NCBI GenBank assembly: GCA_949752735.1
Contig: OX457052.1
Coordinates: forward strand, 14,626,668 to 14,690,667
DNA: 64,000 bases
Source: Lumbricus terrestris
Taxonomy: Eukaryota; Annelida; Clitellata; Crassiclitellata; Lumbricidae
Direction of reading: 5' to 3'
The notes beneath the pieces are model-generated. The model worked only from the letters and a program-made list of their open reading frames with translations. It searched no databases and was not told the origin of the DNA. Shown piece after piece: positions 54,899 to 64,000 of the stretch (the stretch's first letter is position 1; every line of letters begins with the position of its first letter). The translations under genes were made by a program, and so were the position numbers.

Positions 54899-56159
54899 TA
54901 CCTCCCCAACACGATTCGCTCTTGTCCAAAGATGTCTCATCCGCTGTTTCAGGCTGTATGACATTGAACTTTCATTTACAATACAATCTGTCTTTCTGTT
55001 TTATTCCCTACTGTGTTGCCAATCAGAAAGACACCCCTCCAACAATGATGTGTACCGTGAGAAATTAAGATCTGCCTGTTTTAAGATGAACAACAGGAAC
55101 ACTGTCCATTATAATCTAAGTAATCCCCGATCAAATCGGAAATTGAAGGGGTTTGTCTAATTAAGTTTTGTATGATTGATCGATACGCTGTTCTGATTTC
55201 ATTCTTACGGGTCAGAGTTATGAAAATCCTAATTTTATAGGCCTAGCCCTTCATTGCCAACAAGTCAATTTCATTATCGTGGTCGTTGTCGTCATTATCA
55301 ATATGGCATTGAACATTTTTTTCTTCTCTTTGTCTTAGGCCTACACCTGAATATCTCAATGTGGTTAACTTTAACGCCCCACATGAGTGTCCCCTACGCA
55401 GTGTAGCGTGGCGTATATTAACATCCCAGCAATAGGACAAATTTTCTCTTAATTCTGTCAATTTCTTTTAATTCATTCAAAAATCATCGTTTTAATTTCA
55501 GTGCGTCTATATACCGTCACCTCAATAAACACCTAAGCGATTTTTTCCAATGAGTACAAATATACTTATAGGCTACATGAAATCATACACTACACTAGCT
55601 CTACATTAAGAACCTTTTCAGCTGACTTATAGCACTAGACGACTATCGCATAATCCTATGCATTTATCACATATAATCCTACGCGTTGAAGTTACCTAAA
55701 ACGTGTTCAGGCGGATACGCAATATGGCCTACTTACATGTCGGCTGCATATAAATAATAAATGCATTGGTAATACTGCAACAAACGACTAATTCGTGATT
55801 TCATGCGAATCGTGCACCTGTAAACATTAAACAACCCTTTTTCACATAATCAACTACAGAGTGGACAGAAAAACAAACGAATCATCTACAGCGTGGGCAG
55901 AAAAACAAGACGACAGTTAGCAACCAAATCGTGGGCATAAAAGCATACTGACAATCCTCATCAACTATTACAGTGTGGACATAATAGCAAGCATGTTAAA
56001 TACTCATTGCCGTCATCATCTCTTTGCGAATTCAGCTCGCTTGTAACCAAACTTTTGTGTCAATTAAGATTACTGCGTATAGCTTGTACCTCTAGGCCCT
56101 ACAGCGCTGTGCGTTTTCAAGCGTTTCATCAAAGAAAAATTATATTATTCTTATTGTTT

Positions 56160-56372
56160 GTTTGTATGTGCACTTGTTATAGCGCCCCTTCAGACACCCT
56201 ATTCAGATGCGCTCCCGACTGCAGAGCGGACACTGAATCGGAGTTTCACGCCGAAGCACTGAGCAATTGCGAGTGAAGGACTTGCCCAAGGTCCCTTTAC
56301 GCGGTGACTTGAGGTGGATTCGAACCTCGAACCTTCGCAACGGCGCCACCACTACACCACCGCGCCCCACAA
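56160..56372 (-). mobile_element. SINE-A, full-length copy in the GPCR intron
   Basis: Reverse orientation: gtgcacttgttatagcgccc, actgaatcggagtttcacgc, cgaagcactgagcaattgcg, ggtggattcgaacctcgaac (box B), caccactacaccaccgcgcc (box A). It lies antisense to the receptor transcript. Confidence 0.92.
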
Positions 56373-56424
56373 GTTGTTGTTGTTGTTGTTATTATTATTA
56401 TTATTATTATCATCATCATTATCA

Positions 56425-56472
<48 letters not shown>
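56373..56472. repeat. (GTT)n then (ATT)n microsatellite
   Basis: gttgttgttgttgttattat extended by att repeats. It lies within the GPCR intron, about 75 bp before the acceptor. Confidence 0.95.
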
Positions 56473-56473
<1 letters not shown>

Positions 56474-56548
56474 ATTATACTAGTTAATGTGTCTACAAGT
56501 TTCTGATGTTTTATCGACTTGTGTTGTGTTGTGCTGCGGTGTGCATAG

Positions 56549-57335
56549 ATACATCGCCGTCTGCAAACCGTTCAAGACCAAGCTGCGTAGTCTATCGAGG
56601 GCCAAGGTCTCCGTCGTCATCGTCTTCGCCCTCGCCATCCTCTACAACATCCCCCACTTCTTCGAACGCTCCATCGTCTACGTTCGCAACGACTGTACCG
56701 GAAGCAGCTCACCCGAACTCCGGAAATCGTCGTTCACTTCGAGCAGTCTCTATTTCATCGTCTACAAGACGCTCTGCTACTTCGTGTTCCGTACGTTCGG
56801 TCCGCTCCTCCTGCTCACCTTTCTCAACCACCGACTCATCCGGTCGCTGAGGTCCATCCGGAAGCGCCACGATCGAATGACGAAGTCCTCAGCGCGTCAG
56901 AAGGAGAACATCACCCTCATGCTCGTCGTCGTCATCACCGTTTTCATCGTCTGCGAGCTTCCGGACGTCTGCCTGCGAGTTGCCGTCACCGCCATGGAGT
57001 TGGCCCAACACCGCGTCAACCTAGACGCGTCCGTCGTCTACGGGGCCAACTCGTTCGTCAACATGCTGTTGTCCGTCAACTCGTCCGTCAACTTCATCAT
57101 CTACTGTCTGGTGGGAAAGAAGTTCCGGCGGATCCTTGCGCATCGGTTGTGTCTCTGCGCGCCGTGTGCTTCGGCGTCGACGGCCGATACGGTCGCTTCG
57201 ACCGGTGGACCACCTTGCCCCACCGCACCCGGCGGGGAGCGGCAGGCTCAGGAACTGACGTCTACGGATCAACCTGCTTCCAACGTGTGGTCGGCGGCGG
57301 CGGCGGAGCGCAAGGGCAAGAAGAGGTCGGTGTGA
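56549..57335 (+). CDS. Class A peptide GPCR, FMRFamide-receptor-like, exon 2
   Basis: This exon encodes residues 175-436 and the stop. It begins with Y176 of DRY and YIAVCKPF. TM4 is about 194-211 and ends ILYNIPHFFE, a stretch I associate with FMRFamide-type receptors. ECL2 keeps C224. TM5 is about 239-268 (P260). TM6 is about 294-320 with C310-E-L-P313 in place of CWxP. TM7 is about 337-361 with NSSVNFIIY, where N356-F replaces the NP of NPxxY. Helix 8 (KKFRRIL) is followed by Cys 376, 378 and 381, likely lipid-anchor sites, and a Ser/Thr/Ala-rich tail ending KGKKRSV. The protein should be a plasma-membrane neuropeptide receptor coupling to G proteins. The same frame extends upstream to 56487 but that part is intron. 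No close polyadenylation signal is visible. Confidence 0.9.
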
Positions 57336-57519
57336 AGACGCCGTCATTTTCTCGGCATCGGTTGTCTTGTCGTAGAATGGCAACTGATGACTTAATCGTC
57401 GGGGAATTACATTTGTCGCGTTTCTTGGAGTCTCGCCAAGACTTGGAAATCTATTCCACGTCGCCAGTCTGGACTGGTACAAAAATATTTTTGTGTTTTG
57501 TTCAGAAATTGCTCAGGTT

Positions 57520-57615
57520 GATTCTCCTCCTCCTCCTCCTTCTCCTCTTCATCATACCCATCCTACTCCTCCTTCTCCTGCTCCTCCTCCTCTTCCAGTA
57601 AAGCCTCCTCCTCCT
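57520..57615. repeat. (CTC)n-rich tract
   Basis: ctcctcctcctcctt and related units about 190 bp after the receptor stop, probably in its 3' UTR or just beyond. Confidence 0.9.
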
Positions 57616-57689
57616 TTTCATCATCTCATAATCATCCTCGTAAATCAATTTTTTATAAAATCTTTGGCATAATATTGAAAGATGTATTT

Positions 57690-57800
57690 ACCTGTTGCTC
57701 TCTAATGACACTGTTTCATATCAAGGATGATTAGTGTCGCCCTCCTCCTTTCTCAAGACTTGGGACTGGCAACGCCAAAGCACGAGCAGTGGCCGAGTTT
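57690..57800 (-). repeat. Dispersed repeat family C, copy 9
   Basis: Reverse orientation: aaggatgattagtgtcgccc, tcctcctttctcaagacttg, ggactggcaacgccaaagca. Confidence 0.85.
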
Positions 57801-59332
57801 AAAATGTATTTATTTAATCGCGAAAATTTAAATGATGTCACTCCACTTACATACAAGTGGCGGTGTCTGCGCTAACTGAAGTGATGTCAAACTTAAAACA
57901 AGTCACCAATGAGTTAAACGTTGCACAGGGAAATAGTCGTATCCGTAGGGGCGAGCTCACGTATAATACCCGACGAGTAGTGAGGTGACAAGGGGTTCTG
58001 ACGGAACCTAAGCAAAGGATTCCACTCAGTTGACGCTTGACAGGAACCGTCGTATGGCTAAAGTCTCTGGACTAAATTCCGACACTTAATTTACCTGATC
58101 AAAGCTTTTCCCGCCGCGACATTCTTCGTCGTGCAATCACGCAGGTTAAATGCGACAATCATTCGAATGGGCAAAGAAAGCCAGGCATTGATGTGACCGG
58201 TGATTGCTGGAACAGATCTTCAAGATATGCAAAATATGTCAAAAGTTGTATTGCTGGTACATCAAATTTACAGCGGTAGGTGTTCCTACCAGCAGTAAAC
58301 CAGGTCAACCTATGTGATGGCGAGAGGATACTTTTTGCCAGGAAAAAATAGATGAGTCCACGTTGGCATGAAGCAAAATAGGATCATATTTTAATTTTAT
58401 CAAACCAATTTACCTAGTTAAGAATTATATTATTTTATCCAACACTAGTGATTTAATCCCACTTCTGGCTATAAATAGCCTATGCCAGCTTATAGTTGCA
58501 GGTGATCCGTTATGGAAGCCATAGGTCCCTTGGAGTATTAGTTAACCTACCTGCTGTCGTATGTTTGTCCATTTTCACTTCTACGTGTTCATCATCATTG
58601 ACGACATTTTGGATGCAATAATATGTATGACTTTGGTTACAAGTTAGAACCAGGCAGACAATTAGGCATGAGCATTGAGCTCTAAAATTGAATTCGTTCC
58701 GCAGATAACCAGAGTAGGATCAACATCTGCATTTCAGTAGGTCTATCTGGTAATGCGTTTATCTGTAGGCCTAAACATGAAAAGCTAACTAGTACAAAGA
58801 GTTGATCTATAGATAATTTTGCTATTTACTTTGACCTGTTGTCTTCCGTTGTAAAGTTGGAATTAACCAGTAGAACGTAGGCGATATTTGCTGCCGAAAT
58901 TAAAGGCCATTCGAAATTCTAGTCTTCCGCTGGAGTCCCTATAATCTGACCACCTCGACAGAAGTCGTATTGGTACACTTCCAGCTGCCTCGATCATCAC
59001 AAGGCTGTTACAGTAGCTGTTACAGTAGCGTCTGTCTCTACCAATCTACCGTAGTTGATACATTGCTAGAGAATTGTCACGCGCGGCTAGTCTTCATTTT
59101 GTCGCAATAATTGGCCAATTTCCGTGCGTGCACGCAATGTCGATGCGTTATCTTGCATGACAAATGTCATGGTGGCTCAATGGCCTATGCAATCTAGGTG
59201 GGATAATCACGAGCGGATCTCGGAGGTGCTTCCTTTCATCAACACTTGAAAGTTGTTGTCTTAGCCGCGGGTTCAGTTAGGTGCGCCTATGACGAGTTCG
59301 CTTGAAGAGGCGCCTTCTTTCAGAAGGCTCTG
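57801..59332. other. Non-coding, nothing recognised
   Basis: 1.5 kb with no frame worth calling. A weak retroposon-tail-like block (gcttgaagaggcgcc) lies near 59300. Confidence 0.5.
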
Positions 59333-59340
59333 CATGGATG

Positions 59341-59675
59341 CAAGACCGTAGCCAGGATTTTATTTCGGGGTGATCCTCGGCCGTGAATTTTGAGGCGGCC
59401 GAAATTGCCTGACGACCATTTTAAGAAAAGCCTTTCCTTCCTTTTTTAAAAGTCTTCAAAATTTGTGACGACTTTTTTGGCCCGCGGTATGTATACGTTC
59501 ACGGTGGTCCAAAAAACCCTGTTTTCTGCGATTTTCGACCATTTTCTACTCGGAATTACATTACACACTGTAGTTCCTACATCATGTGCGATAGTAAATG
59601 CATTTTTCATTTTTACAATATTTCATTTGGGGGGGGATTCAAACACTCAAAACATTCCCCCAGCTACAGTCTTTG
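59341..59675. mobile_element. Probable hAT-type MITE, 335 bp
   Basis: caagaccgtagccaggattt at the left and the inverse of caaagactgtagctggggg at the right. The flanking octamers catggatg and tctggatg share 6 of 8 bases. Same family as 41946-42237. Confidence 0.65.
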
Positions 59676-59683
59676 TCTGGATG

Positions 59684-60125
59684 AAGAAGCGAGTGACTGA
59701 ATTGAATACATGAACAAATGGATGAATGCATGACTGACTTAGTAACTCCAGAGAAGTTTCGACAGATGAAGAATGAACTGACGAGGGCACAGGTTTTAAA
59801 CTAGCTTTGACGCAGCCATTGGTACAAAGTTTTACCGATTTCCATGTCCTTATGCCTCTGCGTATATGAGTATTGAGGATGGGTGAACGGTCCTCTACCC
59901 TGATCTCTTATCCACTCACCCCCGACGATGTAAACTGAACTGTAAGAGTTAGTGTATTTATTCATCATGACTTGATTCTCAAAGGGGCGCAGGCGAAGAA
60001 GAATTCTCAAAGAAAGTTACTGCCCTGGCAAGTATTAGAATCCCGGCCTCTTTCGCGTACCCACGTATGATCAATTGAACGTGTAGGCCTAATTTAATAC
60101 CAATCAGAGGAATTTTCATGGCTTC
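59684..60125. other. Non-coding, nothing recognised
   Basis: Short frames only. Confidence 0.5.
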
Positions 60126-60177
60126 AAAATAAAAGAATAAGAATAATTAAATAATAATAATAATAATAAAAATAATA

Positions 60178-60214
<37 letters not shown>

Positions 60215-60224
60215 TAACAATAAT

Positions 60225-60275
<51 letters not shown>

Positions 60276-60300
60276 TAATAACAACAATAATAATAATTAT
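60126..60300. repeat. (ATA)n microsatellite
   Basis: About 170 bp of ataataata with gat and caa variants. The Ile/Tyr minus frame is read-through. Confidence 0.95.
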
Positions 60301-61727
60301 GTATAGGCCTAACGCAATAAATGGCATGCAGAGATTTGCACGTATAAGACTTATATAAAAGTTAATTGGAAAATAATATACTGAACAAGTGATATTAAAT
60401 CTTCAATAATTATTACTGTTGTTTCTTTTAAGTTCAAGAGAGTCGATTATAAGCACCAGCAGACCACGACTCAACTTTATTTCCTCTGCTACGTTTTTTG
60501 AGTACCATATTGAGTATTATGCCATTTATTCTGCTCTCTGCTGTAGAGAAGACTTTATTTTTGGCTGTAACGCATGTTGGCTGTTATTTTCATTTTATTG
60601 CAACAGTGATTGCAACTGCGGCTCGAAATTGACGTGAAAAAATTTCTTCACGTTGTTAAGTTAAAACTGCCAGTAAACTAGAACGACATTTATTTTCTCC
60701 TGAAGACGCTGTAGTCTCATTGCAGCTTTGTTTCTTCCGATAAATCGGTCACATTAAGAGTCTTTCGGAGCTTTGGGGCCGATCTTTCCCCGGAAAACTT
60801 TACTGCTTGAGAAGCGCGTCCTTCGGTCCGCTAGTTGATTCCCAGCACCGCCTATAGAGACGTGGTCGGAAAGATTGAGTGTGTTTGTGTCACTCTGTGA
60901 CAATAAATTCTCTTTCTTGCAAGTTCACTGGGACACTGCGAAACAATTCGCTGAGTTATTATTCTGTCAAGCGTCAGAGGCGATCTCCCGGCCAGCCGTT
61001 CATTGGCCTTCGTCGAGGATTAAGGATAGACTTATCAATTGTCAGGCAGACGCAACAGGAGAACCTTAAAACGGACCCGCAGCCGAATGCCATCTGTCCG
61101 GCTTATCCATGTTTAAGCTTTATGGATCCCGAGAAGAGGTTTTCTTGTGGCAACATGATATAGGGTTAATTGTTCGCCGTCATCACCGTTAATAGCTTTT
61201 GGTTTCTGACTATTTCCGCCATGACATGTGGGCGGCGGATGTCTACACAAAGACGGTGAAGAGAAAGCATAGACCATAATTATAGTGAAGCTATAAGAAG
61301 CAGGCACTTACGTTGTTCGCAGCAGAAATATAATGGCAAAATAAAATCTATTTGCTACTATCATTTCCGTTTTTGTATCATTATTGAGTAGGCTACAAGA
61401 TATAATAATGCTGCAATAGCTCCTGTACCGTGTATTACTATGTTTTTATTAAGTAGGCTACATGCTACAACACATTGCAATGGCTTCTGTACCGCGCGTA
61501 GGCCATACCGTATTACTAGGTCTATGTTTTTATTAAGTAAATGCTATACACCGTTGCAATGGCTTCTGTGCCGTGTGTCGCTATGTTTTATAACGAATCC
61601 AGGCTTTGCATAATACTATTATTGCTTGATTTGTGTCAGGGCTGAAAGTGGTTTGAAAAACAAGACGAGTCGGAGATATTCATCTGGGATATGTAGGGTA
61701 TTTGGGGACGAACAAACAGCTCAAGTG
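60301..61727. other. Non-coding; weak diverged direct repeat near 61370-61590
   Basis: Two to three loose copies of gtaggctacaagatataata / gcaatggcttctgtaccg / gtattactatgtttttatta occur. Frames of up to 94 residues at 60875-61163 overlap one another and carry no motif. Confidence 0.5.
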
Positions 61728-61996
61728 TGGGAAGGGGTTGTGGTGCATTGGATAACAGACTGGCATGGAGATCAGCGGGCTCGAATTCGATTCCCTAAGC
61801 TCCCGTAGGATAGACGTGCTATGAAGGATGCTATTAACATGGATAAGCCGGACAGATGTATTGCAGGTCGCCTGTTCTGTTAGTAGGATTTGTGATTTGC
61901 ATTCTTGTAGGGCTACCTGTGTTCTTGTGAATTGGTTCAATTGCATAACTGTAGGCCTACACAGTAGGTCGTTGCGGCCTGTTAACTGGATTACTT
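61728..61996 (+). mobile_element. SINE-B copy, interrupted by SINE-A
   Basis: ggttgtggtgcattggataa, cagactggcatggagatcag, cgggctcgaattcgattccc (box-B-like), then ttgtgaattggttcaattgc and gttgcggcctgttaactgga. Its last bases (attgttcaatagaag) reappear at 62219-62245 beyond the SINE-A. Confidence 0.8.
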
Positions 61997-62219
61997 TATT
62001 TTTTTATTCATCCATTTCTATAGCGCCTCTTTGAGCTTTCTACTCAGAGGCGCTCCCGACTACAGAGCGGACACTGCATCGGAGTTTCACGCCGAAGCGC
62101 CCGAGCAATTTCGAGTGAAGGACTTGCCCAAGGTCCCTGCGCGGTGACTTGAGGTGGATTCGAACCTCGAACCTTCCGGTTTCAATGCAACGACCCCGCC
62201 ACTACACCACCGCTCCCCA
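61997..62219 (-). mobile_element. SINE-A inserted into SINE-B
   Basis: Reverse orientation: catttctatagcgcctcttt, ctactcagaggcgctcccga, gagtttcacgccgaagcgcc, ggtggattcgaacctcgaac, cactacaccaccgctccc. A full-length copy. Confidence 0.9.
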
Positions 62220-62245
62220 ATTGTTCAATAGAAGAATTTATTATT
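62219..62245 (+). mobile_element. SINE-B 3' remainder
   Basis: aattgttcaatagaagaatt corresponds to the attgttcaataaag end of the 20045-20293 copy, so it completes the interrupted SINE-B. Confidence 0.65.
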
Positions 62246-63274
62246 GCTATATTTAAACGGACTGCGGTTTAATTCGAAGAAAACCGACGAACAACATCGT
62301 GTACCACGTCATACATGGAAATCAAATTTTAGTATCTATGATATTCTATGGGAATGATGTTGATCCGCTAGAGGCGCACAATGGCGTCTCCACGAACACA
62401 CTTATTTTAAGACGCGTTAGATAGCGACAGAACGGTTTTTGTGTATACTGGGTCCTGTATGCTTCTTAATCCGCTCAATTATTGCGCATTATTTAGGTAA
62501 AATTACACTGAACGTATGTGTTAAAATCAAAGTCTCTGACAGACGTGAGTTTCGTAAAATGATGGGAAATTTGATGATCTCGTTAGACACTTTTTTAATG
62601 CGTGCGACTGACTGTATATAAACCCCAGTAATCCCCAGCATCATTACATGATTGGAGGTATGTCATTTGCTAATTCAGTGGATGTAACGTGCAAATGGGT
62701 TGGTATGGCTGATCAACAGTGGTAGCGCTACATTTATTGCAGGCCTATTGATATTGGTTGGGCACAGGTTACTAATTGAATATCAAGACCGACGTATAGG
62801 CCATTATTATAGCCTAATAAATATAATCTCAGCTACAACAAAACTGCCCAAACTCCGTAACCGACATTATCATGGCCATATTATCATATTTTGCATAGCT
62901 GTTAGGCTACCATAATTGCTAACATTATCATCATCATTGTTTGGTCCTTCTGCGAAATTAAGTGCACAAAAGAGCAATGGCTATCGACTATTGTTGTATT
63001 TTACTTGTAGTCTATTTTCTTTCCAGGATATATAGGCCCTATAACTATATAATCAAGTATTCTGCGATTTGTTGTACATGTATTTTTGTTTTCAATATTA
63101 TTCCAGATGTAGTCTACTTAAGTTCATTGCCAGTTTTATTGTGTCTCCTCGCCGATATTCGTCAATCAATTTTCTTTCAAACAGACGATTGCGTTGACTA
63201 GTGAACCATGCAAACTGTTATTTCGCAGTGACATAGTGCAAACCAATGATGTAGGCCTACACGTAGGCCCTATA
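62246..63274. other. Non-coding, nothing recognised
   Basis: Small frames (60-79 residues) rich in Ile, Tyr and Cys with no motif. Confidence 0.5.
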
Positions 63275-63282
63275 CTCTAAGG

Positions 63283-63608
63283 CATAGGCGTAGGAGGCGG
63301 TGGTCCAGAGGGGCAAATGCCCCCCCAAATTTAGGGCAAATGTGTTTTTCGGGTAAAACAGACACGGACGGGGAAAAAAATTGAATTTTTTTCGGGCAAA
63401 CAGGTACAGGCGGATTTTTTCGGGCACACAGGGGTAAAAAGCTAAATTTTATGAAGATTTACAGGAAATGACTTTAAAAAAGTCATCAGATTTTTAGGAC
63501 GAGAAAATCCTATGATTTTGGGCGGATGACTAAAAAAGATCATCAGATTTTTTGGGCCAAAAATTAAATTTTTGCCCCCCCACTTCCGAAATGTCCCCTA
63601 CGCCTATG
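63283..63608. mobile_element. hAT-type MITE, 326 bp
   Basis: The ends cataggcgtagg are exact 12-bp inverted repeats, with a perfect 8-bp duplication ctctaagg at 63275-63282 and 63609-63616. The interior has repeated cgggcaaacagg-like units and two gtcatcagatttttnggnc modules (63482, 63538). Confidence 0.88.
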
Positions 63609-63616
63609 CTCTAAGG

Positions 63617-64000
63617 CAATCGCGAATGCAATAACAAATGTCATCTTCCAAGCACATTGCACCGATGCCAAACGATGTTTTCCGGTGTTCGGCATGCGTG
63701 GCAGCAAGTTTTATAACGGGATCAACGTTATTTGCAACGCCGTAATTTTATGACTGCTCTGTAGAATTGTTATTGTAGGTTTGTGAATTTTCGTACATGG
63801 TAATTCGTACTACATCGATCTTACGACTATTCATCGGTGTGCGTGGATTCTGATGTAGCATATACAATGGCTAGTCTATAGACGACGCTAAGAAGAGCTT
63901 GAATTGCATATTGAGTGTGAATTCTTTCCACTGAAATTTTAAACAGAATGACATTGGTGAAATTTCAACTGAAATAATTCGCTTCTGAATCACAATAAAG
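63617..64000. other. Non-coding, nothing recognised
   Basis: No gene, repeat family or RNA gene is seen up to the window end. Confidence 0.5.

Larger units (their letters stand above)
54733..56548 (+). other. GPCR intron, 1816 bp, splits the DRY Arg codon
   Basis: It starts gtaagaat and ends in a T/G-rich tract, gtgttgtgctgcggtgtgcatag. Joining gtggacag to atacatcgcc restores Val-Asp-Arg-Tyr-Ile-Ala, which fixes both borders. The intron holds a 73-bp MITE, a reversed SINE-A and an ATT array. Otherwise no feature is seen. Confidence 0.93.

Noticed and set aside
56487..56548. Extension of receptor exon 2 upstream (starting MCLQVSDVL)
   Set aside because: The acceptor at 56547-56548 and restoration of the DRY motif show this part is intron.

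Overview
The window looks like nuclear DNA of an invertebrate animal. It has one interrupted G-protein-coupled receptor gene with GT-AG splicing, long AT-rich non-coding spans, many microsatellites, tRNA-headed SINEs with L2-like tails, and a dense layer of cut-and-paste DNA transposons. The palindrome TAGGCCTA is scattered through it about thirty times. I associate that bias, and this kind of SINE tail, with deuterostome invertebrates such as echinoderms, but this is a memory-based inference and not a species call.

Only two protein-coding units are well supported. The first is a 602-residue hAT transposase (22838-24646, +) inside a structurally complete element (22203-24911) with matching terminal inverted repeats and a perfect 8-bp target duplication. 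The second is a 436-residue rhodopsin-class peptide receptor, FMRFamide-receptor-like, made of exon 1 (54209-54732) and exon 2 (56549-57335). Its 1.8-kb intron splits the Arg codon of the DRY motif. Two broken Tc1/mariner transposases (about 30400-30855 + and 33730-34200 -) and one unrecognised broken antisense reading frame (31241-31890 -) are also readable.

Layout. 1-5 kb: tandem repeats, a 1.4-kb hAT-type element and a probable related element. 5-16 kb: SINE fragments, satellites, tetranucleotide arrays and an internal duplication. 16-22 kb: an orphan GC-richer block, a palindrome-ended inverted-repeat element, SINEs and ATT arrays. 22-25 kb: the intact hAT transposon. 25-30 kb: a Helitron-like insertion with a paralogous empty site, and MITEs with GTGCAGTT subterminal repeats, one carrying a 79-bp hairpin. 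29.8-32.8 kb: a SINE split by a mariner and by a second TA-duplicating element. 33-35.3 kb: a hAT-type element holding a mariner and a MITE. 37-49.5 kb: more hAT-type MITEs, a 105-bp satellite and a 2-kb hAT-type element. 50-54 kb: SINEs and microsatellites. 54-57.3 kb: the receptor gene. 57-64 kb: sparse sequence with two more MITEs and a SINE nested in another SINE.

The elements relate to each other mainly by parasitism. The intact transposase could act on non-autonomous relatives that share terminal and subterminal sequence (best candidate 37661-38497). The TA-duplicating element at 31205-32715 has a 73-bp miniature relative inside the receptor intron. Most other long reading frames here are read-through of microsatellites and minisatellites and are not genes.
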